64,000 bases of DNA from Caenorhabditis elegans (GCF_000002985.6 NC_003279.8:8928001-8992000); one strand, 5' to 3'; positions 1 to 14,210 are shown, counted from the stretch's first letter. The notes: generated by a model not told the origin, from the letters alone. Translations and numbers: made by a program.

Positions 1-748
1 ATTTTCGATTATAATAAGGCACGGCAAATGCCACCTTTCGATTAATAAATGTGAAGATGAATTGCGACCACCAGTGGTATTGACTAACAATTCCGAAATT
101 TAGATCTTATCTGAAAATGGGCGGCTTAAGCCTTTTTTGTCGCTCATGTGTTGTTTCTTAGACATTGCTGCCTTTTCAAGGTTTTTCTTTAATTGGTTTG
201 GTTTTTTTTTTCGTTTTTCGTCTTATACTGTTTATCTTTCTTTTGTATGTGTTCTCTCTTAACAGTCACCCAAAACTGCCACATTCCTGACCTCCTTCTT
301 CTTTTTTCTTCAAAGAAGACACTTTTTGACATTCTGATATGACGATAATAACACGTTTTCCTATGAAAACTTATGAAAAGTGCAATTGGAGAAGAAGGCA
401 GAAAAAAAAACCAACTTTTAAAGCGGGATTTTTCAAAACTTGCTAACCCCCTTTCTGAATTTTCTCTATATCGAGAGCAGCCAGACACTCAATTCTTAAA
501 AAATAGAAAAATTAAAAATGTAGATCAGCAGGTTTTTAATTAAATATTACTTTAAAAACAGATTTTCAAAGTATTTTTTCGTTTTTATAGATATTTTAGG
601 ATTCTAGGCTCTTTTCACTATTAGAAAAATATATCTTCCATTCACTTTCCATTAATCTTACAATTTATTTGAAAGCTCTACATTTTCAAACACGCGTTTT
701 TCCCTTTAAATCTTTTCCCCATTTCAATACTCTAAAATTTACTTTCCA
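1..748. other. Intergenic DNA upstream of the tetraspanin gene
   Basis: AT-rich with long T and A runs. A 99-codon minus-strand frame at 189-488 has low-complexity Phe/Lys/Arg composition and no plausible splice context. I see no gene here; the right part presumably contains the promoter and outron of the following gene. Confidence 0.5.
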
Positions 749-755
749 GTTAAAA
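749..755 (+). promoter_or_regulatory. Likely trans-splice acceptor and short 5' UTR of the tetraspanin gene
   Basis: The sequence ACTTTCCAG ends at 749 and is followed by six bases and then the ATG at 756. In C. elegans a 3' splice signal this close to the start with no upstream donor usually marks a spliced-leader addition site. This is inference from position and consensus only. Confidence 0.5.
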
Positions 756-2747
756 ATGGGAGCATTAGGCGACAGTGCATATGGAGCTCGTGGTCGTCTC
801 ATCAAGTTCTCATACATTGTAACTGCACTTATTTCAATTGTAAGTATTTAATAAAGCTTTTTTAATAAAGAAGGTACAATTATAGTAACGCCATCAAAAT
901 TTTTACTAACTTGCTTATGACATTTTGCAATTTTTTTTGTTGCAAAATCACAAAGCTATGCAAATTAGGCGAATCCCATCTGTCCCTTTTTATTGATAAC
1001 CTTGAAAAAAATAGACACAGACATGCATACAGCTTATAGTTTTGGTTCCTTATTCTTTTTTGTCTTTCTTCTAATATTGCCAAGTGATCAGATACGGTAA
1101 GGCAATGCAAAAAAAGTTATGTCTATTTGAACTTTTGACATCCAAAAAACATCGGCGGTGTTGAAAATAGACAAAATTGCGAGAAAGAGAGAACGATTGC
1201 AATGTCAAGTGACTGTGGTTTGCTCGGAGAACACTGCGTGGATATTTTTTGATTGCAAGAAATTTCGGCAATATTTTAAGAAAAAATACGGTTTCTAGCA
1301 CAATTTTTCTAAAATATATAAATTTACAGCTCTTCTCAATAAGTTGCATATGCTACGGTATTTGGCTGCTTGCTCGACGTTCTCAATACGCTGAACTCGT
1401 TTCACCGTCACTTTATGTGGATGTTGGACGAATTCTTGTAATTATCAGTATCCTCTCAATACTCAATTATTTGATATGCTTTTATGCAATTTTCAAGGAA
1501 ATGAGGTGTTTTGTCACATCGGTAAGATTATTTTTCCATTGTAAAATTTAGACAAGACGTCAACTTTGTGCTTAACTTTGGGAAAATTTGGACTTGGTAA
1601 AAATTGGTGAATATTGTGTCAAACTTGGACAAGGCTTAGTTAAAGCTTCTAAGCATTTATTTGAAAAGTTGTTAGGAAAATAACATGTTAACAGTTCTAT
1701 GTTGATGATCTAAAAAACTCTCTTACCAAACAAAAATTCTCGAATCAAACTAATTTTTGTTAGTTTCAAAGTATTTAGGATGATTTAATCTGTTAGTATT
1801 TTCAGTTGAAACTTGATTGAACCAGAAAAATAAATTTAAAATTAATTATCTTAATTTTCAGTGCGCAGTTGCGTCCATTGTTATTGCTGTCATGCTTATT
1901 ATTGGCGGCTGTATTGGACTCAACTTCCGTGATCAATTGACTCATTATACTCCACTCAACCTGAAAATGCTTACTTCATTGAGAGAACTGTATGGAACAC
2001 ATGATATGAAAGGAATTACCGAGTCTTGGGATGCTCTTCAGTCAAATGTGTGTCTTCTTTTTTTGAAGGTGTAATTCTGTACAAATGATATTTTCAGTTT
2101 AAATGTTGTGGTGTTAATGGAACAGATAATGCTCAAATTTGGAAAACTTCAAAATGGTACATGCATCAAAGGGCTCCAAAATTGCTCATTCCAGAGTCCT
2201 GGTGAGTTCATGAGTTTATATACTTTAATTGGAGTAACATTTCTTAACTTACATAATTTATACAAAGTAATTTTTGCTTTATTTTTTAAAAGAGAACCCT
2301 TTTAAAAATATTTTAATTTCAGTTGTATCCCATCGGAAATCGAAAGATGCCGTTCAAATCCATTTGATCAGGATGCACCTCCTCCATACTATACAAGTAC
2401 ATGTTACGAACCCCTTCAAAATGATCTTTTACACGTTATGAACGTTGCTTCATGGCTTTGTATAACCAATGCCATTGTACAGGTAATTTTTGTCTCATTG
2501 AAAACCATCAAATTGCTTAACTTTATTTTGTTGAAGACTTGAAAATTGCACGAAATCTCAACTGAACATAAATTTAAGATGATGCATAAATAAAAAAAAA
2601 ACTATATCTAACCTGAAAATGTAACGACAAACAAATAAAGTTTTGAAAATCTATAAAAAACAATTCAGTTTCAACAGAATAATTTTGTTTTTTTAGATTA
2701 TCCCGTCAGTAGCAGGCTGCTGGTATTCCAAGCTCATACGAAAATAA
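756..2747 (+). CDS. tsp-20: Tetraspanin family membrane protein
   Basis: Four-pass plasma-membrane protein, 258 aa, from six exons: 756-839, 1330-1521, 1862-2047, 2098-2201, 2323-2482 and 2697-2747. All junctions have GT/AG and keep phase. Hydrophobic segments lie near residues 16-45, 75-95 and 92-120, with a fourth near 225-250. The large extracellular loop carries the diagnostic CCG motif (residues 157-159, KCCGVNG) and a second paired cysteine motif (PESCC), with further cysteines in RCRSNP and TSTCYEP. These are the classic disulphide residues of the tetraspanin EC2 loop. Tetraspanins organise membrane microdomains with partner receptors; the partner is not visible from sequence. A poly(A) signal AATAAA lies at 3071. 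The family call is firm; the symbol tsp-20 comes from memory of this locus. Confidence 0.9.
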
Positions 2748-3162
2748 TCACAATTTCCTTGATTATCATTATATTCCCAATGAATTCCCCCTCCCTGTGT
2801 TTCGTTACGAAACCCATTTATCTTCCCATCACATTTTTTATTCTCTTTTCTTCTTCGATCGCTGCAATCCAACACGACACCTATAAATCGAAACGGGCCA
2901 ATTCAATTCAACTCGCTTTAGGCGCAGCTCTCACAAAAAATTCACAATTTGACTTTGAATTTGTATTTTTTTTTCGCAAAAAAAATGTTCTGAATTTGCT
3001 CAAAACATTTTGTAGATTTGTGTGTTCTATACTCGGGTATTTTTAAAGTTTTATGATTTGAAAAAATGAAAATAAATATTTTTTCCTTGAATAGATATTT
3101 TTTAAATACAATGAAATAAAATAAATTGAAAAAAACAACACTACAAACTACATAAATAATTT

Positions 3163-6100
3163 TTAAAACTTCTTTCTCTCGACAAATGTACACGTAGAAC
3201 AACATTTTTGACGAACTTCCAATGAGTCACATCTGAAAAAAGAACGATGAAGCTGGCTGCGAAGATTACGGTAGGTAAACTTCAACCTTTTGGCGCTAAG
3301 TGATAAAGTAAATAAAATATTGCTTAGTGTGAAAATTGACGGATTTTTTGAAGGGAAAAAAGTAAAAGTTGAAAAGTAAACTTACGAGTGGAACAGTTTG
3401 ATAATGTCACAGAATCGGGACTGATCTTGGCATGAGGCGTCTGAAAAGTTTCTAAGAGTTTGTAAAGTAAAATAATGTTTTTAACTTGAAGGTGTGAGTA
3501 GTTTCTGTGGAGTGTTTTGTTTTAAATATTAGAAAATGAACCGCAGTCAACTGTAAAAATATTTATAAACAGCTTCTTAATTTTTAAATAACTTTACACT
3601 AAAATTTCAGGGTTGTGTGCCCACTTTTCATAACTGCCGTGCTTTGACACACAAAATTGGTTTTTTCAATGGTTTTCTTTTGGAATCGATTGAAAACAAC
3701 AAAACATTTTTAGTTTAAAGAACCTCTATTGTTAAACATGATCGAGGATAAATCATTAATACAAGCAAAACTGAACGAAAATATAAAAAAAATCGTGCAA
3801 GGATTTAATTATCGTTTTGAAACCTATTATAAGCCCAAAAGTCAATGATGAATTTAAAATAATTTTAAATTCAATTATATTCTTTTTCATATGCGTAGAT
3901 CTAAAACTAAAGAATCTATGCTTAAAAAAACTACAATTTCAATAAGGAAACAGTCGATATTACCTCTTTGGTAAAGAGCACTTGCAGTTGGCATACACGG
4001 TGGAAGTGGTTCATCGGCAACACATGCTCTTGCAGAATGCGGTCGACGCATTTGTTCACAATTTCTGCCTGCTGGACGTCCAGAAGATATCCATACACAG
4101 GAGAGAAGACGAAGTTGAACACCTCCTGTACCACATTCTGAACTACATGAACCCCAGTCTGAGGTTCTCCATTCCGCTTTACAGTTTTCTGAAAATCAAT
4201 AGTGAACTTCTTTTAAATTAAAAGTGTAATTTGAAAGTTAGAAAAAATTAAGTAACTTACGATTTGGACAATCCATAGTGGTAGCTGGTCTATTTGTAAT
4301 ATCACAATGTTGAATGTCCACAGATGTTCCGTTTGTGAATCGGCATGTAACATTTCGTCGTTTTTGTGCCAACATACTGCTTACACAACGTTGAGACGAA
4401 CATTCTGACCATTGAGATGCTTCCCATCTTGGACAATCTTCTCGATGACATGGACGAGTTTCTGGTGGACGAACTGATGCAAGTGATTCACATATCGAGT
4501 TGTCAACATTTCGAATTTCTCCGTGGAAGGTCACCTTGCAAGAAATACCACGCGCCTGCAAATTACAAAAGTTCAGTGAAATTCTGACAGATGTGCTTCC
4601 AAGAAATAGCTGATGGAAAAAAATGTGTTTTTAATTTTTAAACTGTAAAAAAACCTGTTTTCATCACATTGACTGATTTTTAAAAACATTGGAGCTTTAA
4701 AGTTCCTCTTGCAGTCATGTACATCTACTAACTGATTATAAAGTCTTGTATGCAAGAAACAGTAATTTCCTTTTGAAACCAACCTGATAGCCTGCCACGT
4801 GGCACGTCTTTTGTCTACACTCTGACCAATGCCCAATATCCCATCGAGCAACCAACTCATTTCCGTATTTTCTCAGCTGTTCACGTGCTTTTTCATCATT
4901 TGGTGCGGTAAGCAATGCTTCAATTAGAGAGACGTTCATCTTGTGAAGCACAGATGCTTGCTCGCGAAGCACATCTTCTTTGCTCACTTGAACTCGTTGT
5001 CTATTCTTTGTTGATGGAATTTGAGGTTTTGGAGCAAGATCCTGAAATATTGAAGTCAAGAATTATAGATTTGACATTCTAGAGAGTGAAACTTACTACT
5101 CTTGAAGCAGGGAAATCGCGATATTTGAAATTCAAGGTAACATTCCCTTGAAGCCTATCAGTAAAACACTCGTATACACCAGCATCTTCCATTCTTGCAT
5201 GAAATACTCTCAGATTTCCGTTTGCAGAAACTTTAATATGAGCATCATTCTTGATTTTCTTTCCATTCTTTTTCCAATATATCTTTTTCTTATCAAACTT
5301 TTTAGCTGGACATTTAATCTTTATGCTAGTTCCTTGATACAGTGTCGCCACTCCACCAATTCCCAATGTCAATTTCTTTTGTTCAGCATTTTGTTCAAAG
5401 ACCCGATTTGATAGTAATTCCGGTCGAGAACAGGAACCAAAACTGCAGACCTCGACAGTTTGTGGCTTTGTGTTTGCATCACATTCGACATCAGGACGAC
5501 GTTGAGTTTTTCCACGAGAATCTCGGATCTCACACCAAACTTGACGGCGGCGTTCACCAGAATCACATGAACGTGAGCACTCAGTCCATTGTGCCGTCTT
5601 TAATTTGTTTAATTTAATTTTGTTGTGTCGTTTATTCAAAGAACTCTACAAAACGTATGTATAATATATTTGAAAACAATTTCTGTCTAATTTCATTTAA
5701 AAATACTCACCACCCAAGTAGCTGGACAAGCAACAACATTGCATGTTTCCGTCTCCTGTGGCTTCTTGAAATGGCATCGATCATCACGAAGTACAATATG
5801 AGCATCTGCTCCATCAGTCTTGCTCACAGTCTGTGCACACTTGACACTTCTTCGAGCGGTACCACTTCCACACGACATCGAACAATCGGAATATTTTGAT
5901 GTGAGCCAGAACGGAGGACACGGGTGCTGATTACACGGGCGACTCTTCTCTGGTGGACGTCGTCGCGCATCGCATTGAGACCATTGTACAGACTTTCCAG
6001 TTGAGACCTGAATGCATTTGAGAGCAGCTTTTTGTTTTCCTCCAAGGCAAGAAGCACTGCATTGTGTCCAATCACCATATCTCCATTGATAAGGAGCTTC

Positions 6101-9100
6101 ATCTTCACTTAATTTAGAATCTTCTTGTAAAGGACAACTACGAACTTCACATGACTCGAATAGTTTTGGTTGCTCTTGATCTGGAATTTTAATTGATTTA
6201 TTCTCAAGATTGTTGACAAATTCTACAATTTTCTGTGAACCACAAAAACCCTGCTCATTTTACTTTCAACAGAAATTCTCGAAAAACCAAAAAGTTCTTC
6301 TCGTTTTTTGGTGAAAAGGAATAATTAATTATGTACAGCGCCTGATGAATCTCTTTCATTTTTTTCATTTGCGAAATTCAGTCAATCGAGAGAATCATTC
6401 AAACCAAAAAAGGCTCGAAGAATTTCGCATTCACGTACCCTGACATTCGGACATTGGAAGTTTGATGGGCGCCGAAGAAATCGGATTGACTGCAACGCAT
6501 TCAACGGTGCGCGACATGACACCCGTGCCGCAAGTCGATGAGCAAGTGCTCCATTCTCCGGCAACTAGTCTGTAATTTACGATTATAAGAACATGAAAGT
6601 ATAGTGAATTGTATAGAGTAATGGGAAGGAATTGTACTGAAATCTTGCACCCATCGGTTACAAAAAACATGACAGTCAAATTTTGGTAAATATACTTAAT
6701 TTCGAGTCTTTTGTAATTTTTTTAAATAATGTTTTTAATAGGCTAAAACGTGATAGTTAGTTGATACCAATCCAAAGTGAAAACTGAAGCTTTAACGAAA
6801 TGGTGAAAACACACAAACCCTATGGGAACAACCTTGACCTACCGGGATGATAGAACCCTAAAAATTTTAAATTAAAGATCAGAAGATTTTTTAAAGTTAT
6901 GTTTAACTTGAAGACAGAAAAAAAACATCCGTCAAGTGATAAACATTTATCGAAAGTTTCAGATTTATTGTTATTTCGGATACTGAAAATACAAACCTTG
7001 GTGCCTGCCAATCATTGTGATTATCCATTGATCCGAAAGTGTTTCCATCCAAATATGCCCGATCATTCCAGTCCAGACTGAAAAGTGTAAAAGTTGAAGC
7101 TTCTAGTTTTCCCCTCAAAACTTTCTTCCTATTTTCTTCTCCAAAAACCATCATTTTGCGTTTTGGCTCCCCTCAATTCTAATCCCATGGTGCTATTGTG
7201 CTCTTGCGCAAAAATGACAAATGAGTTTGTATGTGTGTATATTCTTTTGGAAACCCCTCACTTTTCCTTTGATTTTTGAGAAATTTTAGTTCTGTTAACC
7301 TCAAAAATCTAAAAATTCTAGTGAACTGCAAACAATTAAAAATCTACTGAGCATCTTCAAAGTCTCAAGGGAACCGCATTTTTTTAGTTCAGCTCAATCA
7401 GATAACACATTTTTAGATAACAATGACATTCAAAAGACATGCGAAAAATAGGAAAAAAGGGAGGTTCAACTCAGTAAGTATGGAAGTTTGTGGCGGCATT
7501 TTAAAAAAGGAGTAGTTTGGGAGTATTATGATGGTCAAAATGATATATGATGTTGAACTGGGAAACGACGGAAAAATACGACTTTTGATCATTGTAAGAC
7601 ATTTTTGAAATTCTAACAAGGAAACTATTTGAGATCACACACTTTAACATTAAATTCTTGAACTAAAAAAAGTATGATCAGAAATTCTTCAGTGCAACAT
7701 TTTGCAGTTTATTCTACATAGACCCATCAAATTGCTCCAAAAATTAATTTTTGAAGACTTTCGAGGGATGCTCATAGATTTGCGAAAGTTCTGGATGTTT
7801 TCCAATTTTTTTATTTAAAAAATCCAAAACTTTTCACTCTAAAAAGTTCACATTTTTCGAAAATCTGGGAATTTTACAAGGCTTTAAAAATTACCATTTT
7901 CTAAATCCGCGATAACTTAGTTCACCTACAACGTTCCCAAACTGCGACTAATATTTGCAAATTTAGAAAACAGAAATCACGGTTGTACTGCTTGAATCCT
8001 CAGGATCAAGTCTTGATCATTCAGTCTTCTGCAAAGCAGTCTTCTTAAAATTAGATTTTGTCATCAAACTTCCATTTACTTCCTCATCTCAAAACTCACA
8101 AATCACCCTTTCTATTCCTGGTTGAAAATGGAATTATTCGCGAGAAAAGTGTGATCATCTAATTACACAAATTTGCATAAAAGTCTTCAAATTCGACACG
8201 TTCGGACACTCTTGTTCATCCCGTCATCATCGTCACCTTTCAGTCTCTTCATCTATAGTTCCGCCCAGATAGAGAGAAATGAAATGGAATGACATAATGG
8301 GTTTGACACAAGTCTCCGCAATAATCGGAACATGGAGAGGAAGAAGAACAAAAGTGTGGATAAGTGTGCTCTTTTGCTTCAAATTGGAGCTCCATCCTCT
8401 ACTCCTTTTCATTATTTATTTGTGGATTTCCTGGTCAACGGTGAACACCCCCCCCCCTTTCCCTCACAATTATAATGTCCATCGGCATGGCTCAAAATTT
8501 GCCAAATTTCGGTGAACGAATGAGAGAGAAAACATGATTTTTGATGGGATGAGGTGGAGCATGGAAAGAGCAAAGGACGACTATGAAACATCAAATGTTG
8601 CTTCAATTTAGTCTCTTGAGACCTAGTAGTCAGTATACACGAACAATTGGGTCTCATTCAAAAACTACAGCAAACCGGAACAAAAATTTAATAAACTTCA
8701 GAGAGAGAGAGTGAGAGAGAATCCTACAGTAAAAAAACTATTCGTTCAGAATTTTTTTCAAGTGTTGACGTGAAAATTGGAAAAATCTCAGTTTTTGCCA
8801 CTTTTTTAAAAGTCGTAGTTCAAAAAAAAAGTTTTTAACTCGAACATGCGCCATTTTCAAAAAATGTTTGAAAAGTTTTGTTATGCTATTTGGTCATTTT
8901 GGCACCTTAGAAGTGGTGTTTAGTAATTTCCCCACTGTGCGGGTTTTACATACCTGTATGATGGTACAGAAACTAGAAATATCTGATATTTGAACTAAGA
9001 AATTAAGATTTTGAAATTTTACAAATCTTTAAGGGTTTCTATAAGAAATTAAATGAGATAGCCATCCATTGTTAATATGCATATTGTTTACCGCACCCTA

Positions 9101-12100
9101 AATCTTCTGTCTTCTTATTATCCTCAATAATGGGACTTTCAAACTCATTTTACACCTCTTGATTTCTGAAGAGCATCCCTGTGAACCTCCTTATGCTCCT
9201 TTTCTTGGTGGGGTGTCTCCAAACACCCATCTGTCATCACTCAATGCTAATGAACAGCATTGTTATGCAGACACAAAATTTTTATATGTACTACTAATAG
9301 GGAAACATTCAATATTCAAAAATTGAACTTGAAAGCAGGTTAGGTTTGGTAGGAGAAAATAAAGATATGCAATTTGCCAATTTTTGGTCTCTTTTTCGTA
9401 AGTGAGGTTTTAATGTACTACCGTACAGTTTTAACTTTTTCGCTTTGAAAACTATTTTTCCTATCGATTTTACAAAATGAGGAAGGTGACTGAAAAAACT
9501 TACAAAGCACTGACACCCAATGGTGCTGATAAAATCAGGAGTAGGGGGAGCATTGTGCTCAAGTTCCAAAATTCCAAAACCTGTATCCAGATCTTCTTAT
9601 GGAATACTGAGTAGGTGCTAAAAAGGATGGAGCCTCCTAGTTTTTGCTCACAAAAGAAATGGAGGAAAAACAAAAAGTTGAGGGTTTGGGCACGCCCAAT
9701 TATTGAATAAAGAGCAATAGGGGGTGGGGCTTATTGAAGAAGAAGAATAGAAGCACAGGACCCTCCCGTCGACCCATCAATTTATTTTCGCAGGAGAAAA
9801 GACAAGAGAAGAAGGAAAGAAGAAGAAGCAGAAGGAGACGTTGCTTCTACATACTCTTGAATGTCGCCAAAAAGAAAAGGAGCAGCGGCAAAGAACAATA
9901 GTAGTAGTTTTAGAATATTTTGGAGAAGAAGAAGCACTTTTCCAAAAAAGATGTGAAAATCTCCAACCGTTTAGTATGTTTATTTTATGCCTAGGGATAT
10001 CACTTTAATGTGAAAGAATGCAGAACCTTGCTGCAAAACTGAAATTTGAAAATGATGTCTTTTAAGGCGGTTCTAGTTCCAAAATTTGAAGACCTATATT
10101 TCCAATTTATCTGGGGACCACATTCAAGCTTGATTTTAGAGCGTGATGTTCTCATACCAATATTGGTGAGTTTTTCAATAATTGAGGGCGAAAGATCTTA
10201 ATTGTTTGAAATATCAAACGATTGAACGAGTTTGTCTAGCTTTTAAACCCGCGGGAGACGATAACTCCGTGCCTCACAGGGTCATTGATACATATGTAGA
10301 CCTTTCAAATTATTTAGGTGGTCTGGACTTGTTTATAATTTTTTTTTCTAGTTTTGAGAATTTGAGAAGAAGTAATTCAGTGAAAATTCAGTGCAGTTAT
10401 TCCGCCCATGCGTAAAAAAATATGCACAAAATCCCATAGGATATTTCAGAACAAATTGCCAATGGGTTTATTTTGCTCCTAAAAACGATAGACCATGTTG
10501 TGAAAAACAAACGATCTAATGAAAAAACTCATGGCGTCTCAGGTATCGTCGCCAAATAGAAATGGGACCACCAAGACATGGAATTTTCTGACCTCACAAA
10601 AGAAAACACGCGTTTCAGTTATCACTGTACCTTTTCTCATATACAGTAAACCTCGTCACTTCCTGTCGTAGTTCTTTCTCATCCAAAAAACTGGCAACAT
10701 TCTCACATAAACTCCCATGGGTAACTTCAATAATCCCTGCTATTCGACCATTTTTTACCCCCTCTATTCCACTCCGCTCATCCTTTTACAGCTTAAAGTT
10801 AAGACGAGTAGTAATTTTTCTTACTCTTCCCTATTTTCATCCCTTTTTTCAAATCTTTCTCACTCTTGGAATCAAGTACAAGTACAACTACGAAAATGGA
10901 GTCATCTCTACAAAGAAAGAGTTCTTTAATACACTGAATTTGTAATGGAAGACAAAAAGGAAGAAGTTTAGTAGGAATGTGATTGATGAGAAATTCCGAA
11001 AAAGAGTACAAATGGACAAAATGTGTATATTGAAGAAACTGTTAGTTGTGTGTAGAAGGGGGATTGCTCAACTTACTCGTTTTACATCGAACTTTTAGAC
11101 ATGAATAGTAAAGCTTCGATTAAAAAATAATTATGTAGATCTGAAATTCTTTTCTAGACTATACAATTTTTAAATAATATAACAGCAAGTATTTTCATTT
11201 AGCAAGTACCAAACGAAACTTGTTGAGTTTGTCGAGCTTGTAAAATTTGCTTCGTACACTAATTTTGGCAAGCTGTTAACTTTTATGTAGGCTAGAATTA
11301 AATGAAAAATACCATTTTTTGGAAGTTGAATTTTTTTTTAATGTAAAAACCAGCAATTTCAGTTTCAAAAAAGTTGTTGCAAATCTCATCATTTTACGCT
11401 CACACATTCTACCTAATGATTTGGCGTAAAGTGCCTTTACCAATTCTCCACTTCTTAATGGAGCTCACCTATTTGTTGCAATACTACATGGTATTCCAGC
11501 ATAACATGTTGTCTCTTGTCTTGGACGTCCTCCTTCATCACAATCTGAACCTCCAACACATGCCACGTGACGTCGTCGCACTCCTTGGCCACACGAAGCT
11601 GTACATTTTGACCATTTTCCGGCTTCCCATCGTCCACATGATGTTGATACACAGTTTTCTTCGGCTGCCTGAAAGTTATCATTCAGGAAAGTTTTAGAGA
11701 GATTTCTAAATTATTTCTGAAACATGCAAGTAAACAAAAAAATTTAGGAAAGTTGTTTTTTAAAAAGGCAGATGATAACGCTAAGAAATCTGGAAAATTT
11801 GCGTCTGTAACAGAAAAACAATATATACAATTATAGTGGCAAGGCTTTTAAACGTTTTCGCCCAAACAATATATTTTTTGGAAAAATACTTGAAGTCAAA
11901 TCTGGAGTAGCGTATTCTTTATACTGACCCTATAGGCCGAAATTCAAAAAAAGACCTCTTAAAAAAACAATTTTTCAACAAATTTTTTAACCGCCATAAA
12001 AATGTTTCTGAAAATTTCAAGAGGTGTTATTATTAAAATTGGTGTTTTGAAAACATTTTGAGAATGCTCCGCTCAAGCATTAATAAGAAGATCTCTACTT

Positions 12101-14210
12101 AACATCTGAAACAATGGCTAAAACTTTTAACAACTAACCGGTCTTGTTCCATTTTCACAGAAGGTATCAGGAACATGTACTGTAACATTATGCGCCGTCT
12201 GTACACAGTAAACCTCTCTTTTTCTTGTCCCTTCACCACAATGTGGTACACATTCTGTCCAGTCTGCAGCCATCCATCTGCAAGTTTTCAGTTCATTACT
12301 TCAAAATCCATAAATATTCAAATTGACACACAGCGTCTAATAAAGCAAAGAGATGTCAGTCTCAAATTATCTAAAAATTGAACTTAGCCATTCCTAAACG
12401 ATAAAAATATTTATCGAGAAAATTCAAATAGAAGTGAATGTGATATAGAAAACAAAAATAAATTGAGAAAAAATAAAAAATCAATAATCCCCGTCATTCT
12501 TATGGGGCACACTCTTTCAGCTTACCACACCCTGATTTGGGATCTTTTTGGAAAAACTCACCGGCATCTGAAATTATTAATTAAAATCAAATTAGCAAAT
12601 CTAATTTAGGAAACGATATAAAGAATATTTCTTGAAAAAGGAAATTGGATATTCAAAAACAATTCAAATTATTAAAATACAAAAGTTAACAGAAATTTGA
12701 GTTCGGTTTTTTGTTTTTTAGAGGTTTGTGCTTTTCAAAAAGTACAGACAACAACTAGAATTTAAAACTATTTACGAAACTATGCACTTAAGCATAAATA
12801 TAAAATAATTTAAAATTTCAAACCTTGAAGGGCAAATCAGCATTGGGCATGGTCTTGCTTCAACTTTCGGTCTCAATTTATCAGCACATAACTTTTCAGG
12901 AACAACTCTTCCAGTTATTGCATTTACACATACAACAATTGGTTGACTAGTTGAAGCAATTGAACGTCCAGCACCTGACCAGTCAACTATATCATCACAA
13001 TTTGAAGCGCATGCAGTGTATTCTTCTGGAAATCTTAGTGTTTTGAGTGATTGTTGTAAATCTTTAAAATTCTACCGGAAACTTTCCAAATGAACTTTCC
13101 ATTGTCACACGTATCCCCTCGTCCTCCACATACTCCACAGGCATCAAATCGAAAAGATGAACTAATCAATCCGTCACAGCCAACGATCTGAAATTTGGGG
13201 AAAATAATAATTAAAACAATTATATTTAGTAACCTGACAAGACCCTTTACTGCAGACAGCTCTACTTGTTGCGGCCTGACACGGCGTTCCATCATCAACT
13301 CTCCAAAGAAAATTTGCACCAGTTAAGCGTGATCGGCATACCACTTCGCACTGAATTTTAGTTCTTATTTTTTCACTTATAGGTGCTTGAAAACTGTTCA
13401 TGTATGATTCACAAACTTTTCAAAAAAAATTCAAACTTTTCAACAATTATTTGGCTTTTTTAAATCTACACTTGAAAACTCAGTTTTCCGCATTTTTTAA
13501 AGATTGTTTATATTTAAACACTCTAGGGATTCAAACCTGCAGTACAACTCGAAATTTCTCAGGAAGTCCACATTTTTGGAAAATTTGGAAATTTACCACA
13601 ACTTTTACAAAATTGTTAGAATGTTATGTATCATGATATGTGGATATTATTGAAATTTAGACCGTTAAAAAATTAATAGTTTGAGAATCCGAAATTTTTT
13701 TTTCGACATTCATAAAAAATTGAGAAATCGAAAAAACAACACTCTTGCTGCAGGGCTGAACGTTTTTGCGTTTTTGGTTATTCGGTACATTTGTCCAAAT
13801 TATTTTTTGACTACTACTACAAAAACTTTTTTTAAATAAATGTTTCTTCACAAGAAAACATTATTTTGAAAGTGGTTCATACATACCTGTCCCCTGGAGA
13901 CTATTTCCTCTCCTCCACATATTGTATCCCTAGCTAATCTAGATTTTGACTCGCAAGTTTTTTGAGCACAAACTTTGAATCGAACTGATTCTCCTGAGCA
14001 TTTTGATGTCAAACAACGTCGTAACTGACGAGAAACTCCGCCACCACACTGAAAATTTTTTTTTTCTGAATAGCTTCTCTGTCCGATTACCGTTTTAGTA
14101 CACGAACTCCAAGGACTCCATGCCGCCCAACTAAGAGCATCCACGTGGAAACTCGCAATAAGCAAGTAAAATAGTAAAAATACTACGGTATATGAACACT
14201 TCATTTTCAT
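3163..14210 (-). CDS. madd-4: ADAMTS-like secreted synapse organiser (MADD-4/Punctin)
   Basis: Secreted matrix protein without a metalloprotease domain; the family clusters postsynaptic receptors and guides muscle arms. Exons in transcript order: 14091-14210, 13887-14048, 13234-13350, 13076-13187, 12824-13025, 12139-12277, 11469-11668, 6997-7077, 6843-6857, 6439-6569, 5711-6180, 5097-5645, 4784-5041, 4261-4555, 3964-4188, 3386-3440 and 3163-3232. This gives about 1066 aa. Residues 1-22 form a signal peptide. Removing a 42 bp intron creates TSR1 (WSSCTKTCGGGV). An ADAMTS-type Cys-rich/spacer-like region follows, then about six more thrombospondin repeats, such as WTECVPHCGEG, WSKCTASCGQG and WSTCSSTCGTG. 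After these come an Ig domain (about residues 655-745, with YWKK and DAGVYEC), three more TSRs and a C-terminal PLAC domain. Long and short isoforms are known; the 4.4 kb intron at 7078-11468 is the natural place for the internal promoter. The 5' edge of the 5097-5645 exon could instead be 5597. Confidence 0.93.
7078..11468 (-). other. Long madd-4 intron, candidate internal promoter region
   Basis: 4.4 kb between the third-TSR exon and the small exon at 6997-7077. I found no convincing coding exon with a signal peptide on the minus strand. One frame at 7413-7619 ends in a hydrophobic stretch (LPFFLFFACLLNVIVI), but no good donor follows. The segment contains purine-rich tracts (8700-8720 GA repeats, 9790-9950) and otherwise looks non-coding. 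A short madd-4 isoform from an internal promoter is established in the literature, but I cannot place its first exon. Confidence 0.45.

Noticed and set aside
2759-3046. 95-codon plus-strand frame after the tetraspanin stop
   Set aside because: Falls in the 3' UTR and AT-rich spacer; no homology signal.
8698-8722. GA-rich repeat in the long madd-4 intron as a regulatory element
   Set aside because: Short simple repeat; such tracts recur several times in the window and nothing ties this one to a function.
12526-12531. Second possible 6-base microexon in madd-4 (GGTGTG)
   Set aside because: Insertion in the required phase produces a TGA stop, so it cannot be part of the full-length transcript.
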